A stretch of DNA of 64,000 nt from Suillus spraguei (taxonomy: Eukaryota; Basidiomycota; Agaricomycetes; Boletales; Suillaceae): contig JABCPU010000300.1 in the NCBI GenBank assembly GCA_016800925.1, positions 1 to 64,000 on the forward strand, read 5' to 3'. Made by a program: the position numbers and the translations under genes. The notes under the pieces were generated by a model, which was not told where the DNA came from, did no database searches, and worked only from the letters and a program-made list of their open reading frames with translations. Of this stretch, positions 12,180 through 21,118 are shown piece by piece. Positions within the stretch are counted from its first letter, which is position 1. The number at the start of each line of letters is the position of its first letter.

Positions 12180-13720
12180 TCAGTTCTTATTCATCGTTCC
12201 TTCCAGTATCAAAGGCTGGTGCGTTACTGATGGATGAGATTGTTGATAGTGTTGCAAGATGTCCGTGTCTTCCAGTTCCTTTCCTGGCACCCATACGTCT
12301 GCCTCAGGACCATAGCCCTTCCATCGGACGAGATATTGGTGTCCGCGTCCGCGCGTTCGTGTGTCTAGGATCCGTTCTATCTCCCACTCCTCCGTTCCAT
12401 TCTGCGTCACGACGGGTCCTGGCTTTTGAAGCTCACGAGACGGGAAGAGTTCCGCGTCGTTTGGAACGTGGCGCTTGAGCTCGGACGCATGGAAAGTGGG
12501 ATATACGTTAGTATGTTCAGGTAAGTCAAGGGTATAAGAAGATGACTCAGGGTTCGCAGAAACTACGGCGTAGGGTCCGTCGAACCGTGGCATAAACTTC
12601 GCCACGCGCTTTCCTTTACCATTGAGGTATTCTCGGCGTCTGTGGGCGGTAGAGAGGTATACAAAATCGCCTATTTCGAAGCATGGGTCTGCGCTGCGAT
12701 GGGCGTTTGCAGCGGTTGCCTGTGCTACACGAGAGGCTAGCAAGGCGTCGTGCGCGTCAGCGACATCTGTTTTGAGAGAAATGATAGCTTCGAGTGCAGT
12801 GGCAACGTCGTTGGGGAAGTCTTCTCGCACTTTGTTGACATGTTCAGGCGTTAGGGGGGGTAGGAGGCGTGGTGTCCTGCCAAGATGAAGATGAAAAGGT
12901 GCGTAACCGGTTGAAGCGTTCTTTGTTGACATGATGTTAAACCGTACGCGAGGCAGGGCATCGACCCATCCTGATTGGTGTCGATCCACGAAATAACGGA
13001 GTGCTTGATCAACGGTCTTGTTAGTACGTTCGCTAGCACCGTCGGTCTGTGGATGGTAAGCAGTTGACATTTTTAGTTTTATACCAGTGAGGCGATGTAG
13101 CGCCTTCCAGAACTTGCTGGTGAACATTTTGTCGCGGTCTGAGACGATACTTAACGGCAGTCCGTTTTCACAGTACCAGTTGTCGAAGAATAGGTTCGCC
13201 GCTTCTCGCGCGTTCATGTTCATTTTACAAGGGACGAGTCGTATGTCGGCCCCGAGTCGGTCAGTTATGGTCATGATACCGTCGAAGCCGCGTTCGGTTG
13301 GTAACGGTCCGATGAAGTCGATTGCGACGGAATCACCTCGGTGGTCTGGCACTGGTAGTGGGTGCAGGGGGCCCGTTGGCTTCGTTGTTCGACTCTTGTT
13401 GCGTGCACACTCTGGGCAAGCGGGTATGTAACTTTCCTCTAGATCGTGTCGCATGTTTGGCCAATAATAAGATTCGCGGATTGTTGCGTAGGATTTGTCG
13501 ATCCCGAAGTGTCCCAGTTGGTCATGGGCGAGCCGGAAGATGGTTTCGCGAAGGTGGGTGACGCGAGGGATGATGAGACGATCGTTGAGATACAGGAGGC
13601 CATCTCGTCGTTGTAGTCCTGGCAGGGAGTCCACCAGCCTTTCGAGTTTGACGCACCAAGGGTCGTTCGTGTATCCTTTCTTGATGTCGGTGTAGAGTGA
13701 TTTGTCGGGGTGATTGATAG
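12180..13720 (-). CDS. integrase with chromodomain (chromovirus pol, C-terminal part)
   Basis: Integrase inserts the cDNA into the host genome. The frame contains the HHCC zinc-binding module (HDQLGHFG, then CPECARNK), the catalytic D, D and E in VAIDFIGPL, SIVSDRDKMF and GASERTNK, a GPY-like region, and near the C-terminus a chromodomain (EWEIERILDTR, YLVRWKGYG, WVPGKEL). A chromodomain after integrase defines chromoviruses and is thought to direct insertion to chromatin marks. The integrase frame is open from about 13735 on the minus strand and ends at the stop at 12180; there is no clear ATG of its own. RNase H lies in a different frame upstream, so a frame change is needed around 13720-13760. 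Confidence 0.9.
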
Positions 13721-15190
13721 GACGAGAGCGATGGGTGGTAAGTCCCTTTGAATGTTCGAAGGCATGTTGATTGATTGTTTTACGTATGAAGGCAAGTCTT
13801 CGTCGGGTGGGAGCCTTGAGAGAGCGTCCGCGACCGTGTTGTCTTCACCACGGATGTATTGTATTTCAAAGTCGTATTGCCCAAAGAACTCTTGCCAACG
13901 GGCTTGCCTTCGTGACAGTTCGCGCTGCGTGAGGAAATTCTCTAATGTTCTATGGTCAGTGTAAACGGTGAAAGGAGTCCCTAATAATTCAATGCGCCAC
14001 TTTTTCAGTGCGCGTACAATGGCTAACAATTCTTTTTCGTGGACAGGGTAGTTGAGTTGCGCGCCTCGAAGCTGCATAGAGTCGAACGCGACTGGTCTTG
14101 CTGTCTGTGGTGTGGGTCCTACGCTGAGCATAGCTCCGACCCTCCAGTCACTTGCATCGCAAGTCACAAAGATTTTGTTTTCTCCGAGGTCGTCGTGGTC
14201 GATAGTCGTGAGGCAGTCTCGGCTCACCACTAGTAGTTTTATAGCGTCGAAGGCACCTTGATGTTCGTCAGTCCATCCTGGCCATTCGGCTTCGCTTTCC
14301 TTTGTTGTCAGTGGTGTCAAAAGCCGAGTGTGGTCGGCGAGGCTTGGGAGAAATTGATCGAGGTACCGTACGAGGCCTAGGAATGACCTCACGTCTTTTG
14401 TGGACTTGGGGACGGGCCAGTCGAGAATGCGTTTAGCCTTAGAAGCGTCGGCTTCAATGCCACATGCGGAAATTCGATGTCCTAAGAAATCAATTTCAGT
14501 GCAAAAGAGAGACGTCTTTTTGGGAGAACAGAATAGAGATGCTTTGCGCAAAGCGTCTAGGACAAGTTTGACATTTTTGGCGTGTTCAGCGACCGTTTGA
14601 GACCAGATTATAATGTCGTCAAGGTACGCGTGACAGATTTTACCAATTAGTCCTCGGAGTGCGATAAACATTCGACGTTGATGGGTCGCGGGAGCATTCC
14701 GTCCACCTTGAGGCATAACCGTCCATTCATGGAGGCCCTTAGGTGTATCAATGGCCGTATATTTGATATCGTCTGGGTGAATGCGAGTCTGAAAGAATGA
14801 ATTTGTCATATCAATTTTTCCGAAGATTTTACCCTTAGCGCAATCGCGCAATATCTCGTCGATGCGTGGTAGTGGGTGGTTGTCTGGGACAGTGTTAGCA
14901 TTTAAGGCACGATAATCATTTACCCAGCGAGGGAGGGCCGTTGGATCTTTCTTTGGAATAAGAAAAGCTGGGGAGACGAAGGAGCTGGATGACGGTCGAA
15001 GTCGACCTGCGGCTATGTGTTGATTTAATAGCGTGTCCCAAGCCTCCCTATATTTTCTTGGTGTATTGTATCGGCGGCATTGTATGACTGTGTTCGGGTC
15101 TTTTAATTTGATGCGATGTACTATGTCTGTTGGCAGATGGTCAATATGAGGGATATCGTCGGGAAATCTATCTTCATATTTTCGACGCAT
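13439..15190 (-). CDS. reverse transcriptase-RNase H (chromovirus pol, N-terminal part)
   Basis: The frame shows reverse transcriptase motifs LIPKKD, WVNDYRALN, GKIDMTNSFFQTR, VMPQGGRNAP and the catalytic YLDD box (normally YxDD). RNase H follows with TCDASDWRVGAMLS, AFDSMQLRGAQLNYPVHEKELLAIV, TDHRTL and ADALSRLP. The last part (about 13439-13720) overlaps the integrase region out of frame and is not genuine protein. The frame is -1 relative to the Gag-protease frame and overlaps it at 15121-15190; sensible Pol-like residues (TPETHRYTCVHQANKEHLER) extend upstream of the first ATG, consistent with -1 frameshift expression or with a mutated single ORF. Confidence 0.9.
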   Translation of the reverse strand: MRRKYEDRFPDDIPHIDHLPTDIVHRIKLKDPNTVIQCRRYNTPRKYREAWDTLLNQHIAAGRLRPSSSSFVSPAFLIPKKDPTALPRWVNDYRALNANTVPDNHPLPRIDEILRDCAKGKIFGKIDMTNSFFQTRIHPDDIKYTAIDTPKGLHEWTVMPQGGRNAPATHQRRMFIALRGLIGKICHAYLDDIIIWSQTVAEHAKNVKLVLDALRKASLFCSPKKTSLFCTEIDFLGHRISACGIEADASKAKRILDWPVPKSTKDVRSFLGLVRYLDQFLPSLADHTRLLTPLTTKESEAEWPGWTDEHQGAFDAIKLLVVSRDCLTTIDHDDLGENKIFVTCDASDWRVGAMLSVGPTPQTARPVAFDSMQLRGAQLNYPVHEKELLAIVRALKKWRIELLGTPFTVYTDHRTLENFLTQRELSRRQARWQEFFGQYDFEIQYIRGEDNTVADALSRLPPDEDLPSYVKQSINMPSNIQRDLPPIALVLSITPTNHSTPTSRKDTRTTLGASNSKGWWTPCQDYNDEMASCISTIVSSSLASPTFAKPSSGSPMTNWDTSGSTNPTQQSANLIIGQTCDTI

Positions 15191-16974
15191 CTCCTTATCA
15201 AGGCGTTCGAGGTGTTCTTTATTCGCCTGATGAACACAAGTGTATCGATGCGTTTCCGGAGTAGACCAACCACGTTCGGGGCTTCGGTGACAACGTTATT
15301 GTTGTCTAAGTGACTCGAAAGTACCGTTTTGAGTTCCTTTACAACCCTCTTGCGCAGTTGGATTACTTCGCGTGTAGTGGGAATATTAATCTTTACACGC
15401 TCGGTGTGTACAGGTGGGTTCAAAAGATCGTACTGCGAGTCTTTGACAATACATGTGCGGCTGTCGTGATCTATAACAAGGCAATTGTGTGATAAGAAGG
15501 GTCCTCCGAGGAGGAGTGAAACTGCAAGATTAGGCGCGATAATAGCGCGTATCGTTCGAGAAGTCCAATCATGATTAATGGACGAGGGAGACAGAAGAAC
15601 ATATTCGGAAAATGAAAAAGTAGAAGAACAGGAGTCCATGAATGCAGAATTTGCTTCTATGTTTGAATGCAGTTTGCGTCTACGCAATCCGAGTCTTTCG
15701 ACGACGTTCTCGTCAATCAGAACTAGATGTGACCCATGGTCAATCAATGCGTCGACACGTTCATAAGATGTGGAAGAAGGGCCCGTCAAAAGACAGGGCC
15801 ACAAAAGGTGTGCGGTTTCGAAGGGGGCCACGTACATGTCATCCTCGGAGTCAGACCCGTCTTCGAGAACAGAAGACGGCATCACAGCTCCCACTGGTCC
15901 AACGGCAGCCACGGTCTTTGTCTTGGGTTTTGCGGCGATGGCGTCCGCTTCAGTCAACGTCTTGTAGGAAGAAGCTTCTGGAGCGCCCTCGGAGCAGTCT
16001 TTGGACTGATGTGACACGTAGAACTTTCGGCACTTGAAGCAGCCTTTGTGCTTCGCTAGTAAGGTGCGTTCAGCTTCCGTTAACGACCCTAATCGTGGCG
16101 AGGACGAGTTGTATGTTTTGTTGGAGGGTTTGTTAGAGGAGGAGGTTCCGTTGCGTTTGGAAGATTTGTGTAATTCTTCAGCGATCTTTCTGTGTGACGC
16201 GAGGTCCTCGAGACGTTCGTCGTCAAGGTGTTTGACGTCCTCAATCCAATCTTTAAGAGAAAGGTCATCAGCGAGTTTCGCTCGGAATACGGGAATCGTG
16301 AGCTCATCGCAGATGTGCGCTTCAAGTTGGTCGCGAAGTTGCTTTTCAGAGAGGTAAGCGGGGTTGCCGTAGAGCAGAGCGTTTTGGTTCTGGACATCCA
16401 AAGCCCACTCGTAGAACGGGCGGGTTCCTTGGTGTGAGCCTAGGACCTTTTTGCGTAGTTTGTTGGCCCAGTGGCTTTCGAGCCAAGCGCTTCGGAAAGC
16501 CGTCATGTACGCCGCGAATGTACCGGCGTTGAGTACGGTTCGCTGGGTCAAGTACCATGTGTGCAATCGTGGATCTAACATTCCAAATGCCACCATTTTT
16601 ACCTGATCTGCCGCTTTCACCTCCTTATGTAGGAAATACGTCTCGCAAGCGTTCTCCCAATCATGGGCGACTTGTGGCGTGATTTCTCCTGCGGTAAGTT
16701 TGGGTGGTTTGCTCGGAGCAGATTGCTCCACAACGGCCGTTTTGGTCATGGTGCGAGGACGGTTGGGGACTATATGCGTGTCGTTTGTGTCAGAGTCTGA
16801 CGATGAGTCGCTGTACGACTTGGCGGGTATGACACGCGTGTTAGACGTGACGCTCGAGGTGTTTGGGGTCAAGGAGGATGCGGGTGATTCGTCAGGTGAT
16901 GGAGTCAAAGAGGGTATGGGCGGTTCGTTGGAAGAGTGCTGTCTTTGATCCTTGGTACGCTGTCGCGTAGTCAA
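15121..16974 (-). CDS. Gag-protease polyprotein of the chromovirus (617 aa)
   Basis: Residues 1-100 are Ser/Thr/Pro-rich. The middle is Gag-like (HDWENACETYFLHKEVKAADQ, WYLTQRTVL). A cysteine-histidine motif CFKCRKFYVSHQSKDC gives CX2CX6HX4C, a spaced-out variant of the usual CX2CX4HX4C zinc knuckle. The retroviral-type aspartic protease follows with ALIDHGSHLVLIDENVV; the active-site triad reads DHG instead of the usual DSG or DTG, which may impair activity. ATG at 16974 is the first in the frame. The frame ends at 15121 in overlap with the polymerase frame. Confidence 0.85.
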   Translation of the reverse strand: MTTRQRTKDQRQHSSNEPPIPSLTPSPDESPASSLTPNTSSVTSNTRVIPAKSYSDSSSDSDTNDTHIVPNRPRTMTKTAVVEQSAPSKPPKLTAGEITPQVAHDWENACETYFLHKEVKAADQVKMVAFGMLDPRLHTWYLTQRTVLNAGTFAAYMTAFRSAWLESHWANKLRKKVLGSHQGTRPFYEWALDVQNQNALLYGNPAYLSEKQLRDQLEAHICDELTIPVFRAKLADDLSLKDWIEDVKHLDDERLEDLASHRKIAEELHKSSKRNGTSSSNKPSNKTYNSSSPRLGSLTEAERTLLAKHKGCFKCRKFYVSHQSKDCSEGAPEASSYKTLTEADAIAAKPKTKTVAAVGPVGAVMPSSVLEDGSDSEDDMYVAPFETAHLLWPCLLTGPSSTSYERVDALIDHGSHLVLIDENVVERLGLRRRKLHSNIEANSAFMDSCSSTFSFSEYVLLSPSSINHDWTSRTIRAIIAPNLAVSLLLGGPFLSHNCLVIDHDSRTCIVKDSQYDLLNPPVHTERVKINIPTTREVIQLRKRVVKELKTVLSSHLDNNNVVTEAPNVVGLLRKRIDTLVFIRRIKNTSNALIRRCVENMKIDFPTISLILTICQQT

Positions 16975-17106
16975 GGAGGTGGGAACAGATGGTTTTCTTC
17001 TTTCGGAAGACAGTTTGGCGGATCAGGTAGTGGGCGGGCAGCCCGGCGGTTCGAGAGATAGTCGTTTAATTAAACAACACAAGTTTCGTTTCTGTTAAAA
17101 AAAAAG

Positions 17107-17319
17107 TGGAACCCTGTCCGGGGAATGACAAGGAACACTAAGCGATTCGGACGAAGTAACAGGACGAAACTGTGGATTCTTGGATCTTTGTGCTAATGGA
17201 TATGTGATGGTAGGTAGGAGACCCGAGTCTAGCTGGAACCGTACAAGAATCGTTGAATATAAGGGGATGGATCACATGACGTGTGATATCGTAAGCAAGT
17301 AGTAAGCAGTCAGCTTACA
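17107..17319 (-). repeat. 5' LTR of the chromovirus
   Basis: This 213-bp LTR contains the likely promoter: on the coding strand a TATA-like CTTATATTC lies about 55 nt into it. Directly inside the LTR (sense) comes a T-run and AACAGAAACGAAACTTG rather than a TGG-starting tRNA-complementary primer site. Confidence 0.93.
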
Positions 17320-17752
17320 GCTCGCTAGATTGAAGGGGACATGTGAGTCTCAGAGTGTCTTGTGGCGATTGCTGCTGTTGTACTGCTCATAATTATGTAG
17401 GATCGAGTGTATATGATTTCATGATATGCAATTAGGAATATTTAGACCACTAGGAAGACGACGCCCAAAGAAAAGTCGAGTGATTCTATATATAACCCAT
17501 CTGTTAAGCTGAGAAAGGTCGACAGGAACATGACAAGTTGCAATATGTTGATGGAAAGCGTGACTAGGAAGATCACATGATGAGTCATCCACTGAACGTG
17601 ACCGCGACGTATCAAATCATGTTGTTCACTGATTTCCCCCTAAACATAACTCAGCCTGACACCAACTCATCAACCAAGTACTATCGCCCCTCACACTCAA
17701 CATTTTACCTCACGTCTCATTTGAAACTCCTTACTTCTAAAACAACCTGACC

Positions 17753-19270
17753 ATGAACTATCAAAGGGAAGCTCTCCCAATTCCAGACTTATCTGGTCAG
17801 TCAGTCGGTGATGATCGTTTCAAGTTGGTCGAGTTGATTGGCTTCGGTGCCTCCGGGACCGTCTATCGCGCTCTCGACACTCACTCAGACCCATGTGATC
17901 CTGTAAACTACGCTATCAAGTGCTTGCCAAACACAGAACTCTCCCAAGATAGTCTCGTATGGCAGAAGCGGGAGATCACATGCCACTGGTTGGCATCCAG
18001 GTCATCGTCGCCACACGTCTGCAAGCTTCACCAAATCATCCAGGAAGGACTTTACATGTACCTCGTACTTGACTATTGCCCTGGTGGCGACCTCTTTGCG
18101 GCTATCAAGTTGCGAACATACGAGGGAGATGTCCCGCTCATCAAGAAGGTTTTCATTGAGCTTCTCGATGGCGTACAGGCCTGTCATTCCGCTGGTGTAT
18201 ATCACCGCGATTTGAAACCAGAGAACATTCTCTGTGTCGAGCCCGGTTTGGGCATCCGTATTGCAGATTTTGGGTTGTCAACTACGAAACTTATCAGTCA
18301 GGAGTTCAACGTAGGGAGTTGGGAGTACTTGAGTCCTGGTATGTCAACAGTCGCATGGGGTCATCCTCTGATATTTTGTTTTTCAGAATGTCATTTCGAG
18401 ACGGGGAGCCCTCATTACTCGCCGCTTTACTCGGACATCTGGTCACTGGGTGTTATTCTTGTCAACATGGTCTCGGGTCGTTCTCCTTGGGGACCCGCAA
18501 CGCCTTCGAATCAAGACTTCTGGAGATATATCAACAACCCTGACTTCCTTCTCGAGGTCCTTCCGATTTCAAGATCTTTCAATGAAATCCTTAAGCAAAT
18601 ATTTCACCTACGAGAGTCTGCACGCATTGGCCTTTCCAAGCTCAGAGAAGAGATTATAAAACTTGATACCTTCTACCCCAGCAAAGCCGAGCTCTGCAAC
18701 GCCCCAGAGAATGTATGGCAATCCGCTCATAGGTACACCACGTACCCCTCACATCAAGTCATGGCTGGCTATACATGCCCTAAAGTTTCCTATTGGTCAC
18801 CCGACTCCTCCACTGATAATGGAGGCCAGTCTCAGTGGGATTTCTGCAGTTCTGCGCCAGCAGTCCAACAACCTGGCGACATTGCGGGAGTTGAGAGGAC
18901 GTCCTCTCATCTTTGCATGTACGATGACGGTAAATCTTTGTCACTGGCTCCCCTATCGCCATGCTCTACATGTTCTGTTTCTGGGAACAAAGGATGCATT
19001 ACTTTGGACACTCGCCACTATGAGCCTATGATACACTCGTCCGATCTGCTTGGTCAGAAAGGGTCCGTGTTCTATTCTCTACCCCCTCCATTATATGTCC
19101 ATCCAGGTTATCTTTACGAGGTGCGATTGATCCTTCTCAGAAGAACTAAACTTACTGAGCGGATGTTTTACAAGATTTGCCTGCCATTATTACCCCTGAA
19201 AACCGGAACGGATCTTGTTTCAACTTATGTGGATACTGGAGGAATGATGCAGGCCGTCTCGACGGTATAA
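17753..19270 (+). CDS. serine/threonine protein kinase (Ran1/Pat1-like fungal group), one in-frame intron
   Basis: It has a full kinase domain: glycine loop GFGASG (residues 30-35), Lys56 in YAIKC, catalytic HRDLKPENIL (Asp153), DFGLS (Asp172) and DIWSLGVIL. A 48-nt in-frame intron, 18339-18386 (GTATGT...TTTTCAG), interrupts the activation-segment end; its removal joins YLSP to ECHFETGS and restores the expected SPE (APE-like) motif. Mature length would be about 489 aa. The C-terminal 200 residues are Ser/Pro/Cys-rich without recognisable domains and could hide another intron. The general organisation resembles nutrient-signalling kinases such as Ran1/Pat1 and Sks1/Vhs1, but the subgroup is an inference. 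A TATA-like TATATATAA lies near 17490. The start ATG at 17753 is preceded by CTGACC. Confidence 0.85.
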   Translation: MNYQREALPIPDLSGQSVGDDRFKLVELIGFGASGTVYRALDTHSDPCDPVNYAIKCLPNTELSQDSLVWQKREITCHWLASRSSSPHVCKLHQIIQEGLYMYLVLDYCPGGDLFAAIKLRTYEGDVPLIKKVFIELLDGVQACHSAGVYHRDLKPENILCVEPGLGIRIADFGLSTTKLISQEFNVGSWEYLSPGMSTVAWGHPLIFCFSECHFETGSPHYSPLYSDIWSLGVILVNMVSGRSPWGPATPSNQDFWRYINNPDFLLEVLPISRSFNEILKQIFHLRESARIGLSKLREEIIKLDTFYPSKAELCNAPENVWQSAHRYTTYPSHQVMAGYTCPKVSYWSPDSSTDNGGQSQWDFCSSAPAVQQPGDIAGVERTSSHLCMYDDGKSLSLAPLSPCSTCSVSGNKGCITLDTRHYEPMIHSSDLLGQKGSVFYSLPPPLYVHPGYLYEVRLILLRRTKLTERMFYKICLPLLPLKTGTDLVSTYVDTGGMMQAVSTV

Positions 19271-19445
19271 GGATTGTTGTGATCTCTGATCTAATATTTA
19301 TTACTATTCATTGAGGTAGAAGCTGTATTGAATACGCCACACTTGTCCAAATATGCGTTGCTTGGAAACCCTGTATGAACGTGTCGAATTTAAGCGACCC
19401 AAAAGGCTATTCAATGCGGTGAAAAGTTCGAGAACGACAAAAAAA

Positions 19446-19519
19446 TGATCTGAGCCAGGTTCGAACTGGCGACCTTCTGTGTGTTAGACAGATGCGATAA
19501 CCAACTACGCCATCAGACC
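19446..19519 (-). tRNA. tRNA-Val (anticodon AAC)
   Basis: The 74-nt minus-strand sequence folds as a standard tRNA: acceptor GGTCTGA paired with TCAGATC plus discriminator A, a D-arm with A-box (TGGCGTAGTTGG), an anticodon arm TCTGT-CTAACAC-ACAGA giving AAC, and a T-arm with B-box GTTCGAACC. There is no intron. Seven T residues follow directly (A-run at 19439-19445 on the plus strand), a strong Pol III terminator. It decodes GUU and, by inosine, other Val codons. Confidence 0.95.
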
Positions 19520-20414
19520 GATGGAAGTTCTCAAATAATGGTGATCATAATAATTGCCATCCCGATGAAGACTGATCAATCAACCTCAGTGTACCGCGAT
19601 CAACAGGTGGTGGCCATCGCCTGAACAGGTTTACACGCACAGGTTCAAGCTATACGCCTCATTTTAGAATAAGGTTATGAATGATGACGCTGACACAGGC
19701 GCTTCTTGGACATCACCATACAGCAAGGATGCCTCATCCGGCCATGTCATCCACATTCTTATCTCTTTCAAAGAAGCTGAGCACATCCACATCAAAATGG
19801 GGGCGTAGATAACGGACACAGCATTCGGGTTGCATGCTTGGCTTGATGATCTAGAGAAGTTGATGCCGTCACGGAAGCGAGCAAGCCTGAGGGCGCAACC
19901 TGATAACAGCTGAGTTCTCCGGTGGCAGAGCCTAAGGTGTCCAACGCCTAATAAAATAGTCACACTCTGCACGCGAGTTGTGTGGTCAGACTACATAGGC
20001 GGTCAACGTACAAGAAGAGACGCACCTAGTATCTATAATTAGGTTTGATCAATGCATTCGCAAGTTCTAGATCGCGTTCCTCGAAATCTGAAAATTTGAA
20101 ACACGCAGCTATATCGAATATCGAGCCTGGGTTCTAAAGGGCCTTTGGAACTCGACTGCTCCCCATCAGCGTGGTTCTCGGCTTGATGCAGGTTGAATTG
20201 ATGAGGCAAAGGCCCTGGACTGCCAGTGCGGCTGAGAATTCACGAGGAAGATTGGGTGACCTTGTTACTGAAGCGGAGACAGATGCAGAGGAAGATATCG
20301 CTATCGTGATCCATGATGGTGCCAGTACGATAACCCCAGAAAAGATCGAAATTCGCATCGTGCCTTCGCATAGCCGTTTAGCGTTCTCACAGATAAACTG
20401 CCTAGCCGCGATCC
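19520..20414. other. intergenic, nothing recognised
   Basis: Several ORFs of 80-120 codons occur on both strands but none shows a domain motif or convincing splice sites. The longest minus frame here (20134-20499) overlaps the next hypothetical ORF in another frame. Confidence 0.4.
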
Positions 20415-20963
20415 TTACATCGTGAAGATGTTGATGACAGGAAATCTTGGAGAACCTGCTCTGCCAGATCCAAGTTTGTTCCATTCGCCTCGTGTACAAC
20501 TAGCATGGATATCTTGATTCTTGTAGCCTCCCTCCCGCGAATTGCTCACCAGGCGAACACGTTTTGCTGTGGACTGCAGACATCCGATTGGCAACGCCAT
20601 CATTTTGAGTGGGGCTAATTTGGTGCTGTGGAGTCCAAATTTCACATCATCATCGATGGACAGTGTCATTGATGGATAACGGCCAGGGTAGGATCGAAGG
20701 TAACTGCGAACACGCTGAAGTCGGATGGCGAACAGGAAGTGGAGATAGAATTTACCGTATTTAGCAGAAAGCCGATGACGTAAGAAAGGGTGGACGATAT
20801 AGGTACCACATTCAAGCCTCCTGTGTCCTGCGATCAAGACTGATGGACATCGGTTGTTGGGATCGTGAACTGTATGCTGTTCGACTGTGTAAATATTAGG
20901 GACCTGTGACCTGTCAGTTGCACGGGACGCCTGAGAAGTATGCAAGCCGGAAGAGCCCATCAC
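20415..20963 (-). CDS. hypothetical protein ORF (182 aa)
   Basis: I do not recognise this protein. The single open frame from ATG at 20963 has moderately basic composition and no membrane segment or known motif. A stretch around 20560-20760 (FAIRLQRVRSYLRSYPGRY, then DDDVKFGLHSTKLAPLKMM) reads as plausible globular protein. Candidate short introns (for example a GTACCT donor near 20802) could change the model. It may be part of a decayed gene, since no upstream or downstream exons could be joined. Confidence 0.3.
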   Translation of the reverse strand: MMGSSGLHTSQASRATDRSQVPNIYTVEQHTVHDPNNRCPSVLIAGHRRLECGTYIVHPFLRHRLSAKYGKFYLHFLFAIRLQRVRSYLRSYPGRYPSMTLSIDDDVKFGLHSTKLAPLKMMALPIGCLQSTAKRVRLVSNSREGGYKNQDIHASCTRGEWNKLGSGRAGSPRFPVINIFTM

Positions 20964-21118
20964 TCAACTCGGCGTGTAAACGGCAGTTATCATCATTAGT
21001 CGTGAATGACTACAAACAGGTTCGTAATCCAAGGTATCCAGATCAGTCATCTCATGGGCCAAAGCTCCTTCTACAAACACCAAATAAGCCGCACGATAAG
21101 ACATCACACCGTACCGTC

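Larger units (their letters stand above)
11895..17319 (-). mobile_element. young Ty3/gypsy LTR retrotransposon (chromovirus), 5,425 bp
   Basis: Two LTRs of 214 and 213 bp (11895-12108 and 17107-17319) match apart from one T in a T-run. On the coding (minus) strand each starts TGTAAG and ends TTCCA. The 5-bp sequence GCTCG flanks both sides (11890-11894 and 17320-17324), a perfect target-site duplication. Inside are Gag-protease, reverse transcriptase-RNase H, and integrase with a C-terminal chromodomain, all on the minus strand and in that order. A purine-rich tract lies just before the 3' LTR (sense AGGTTGAGAGGG, next to 12109). Near-identical LTRs and an intact duplication mean a recent insertion. 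The coding region has a frame change between RNase H and integrase, so autonomy is uncertain. Confidence 0.95.
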
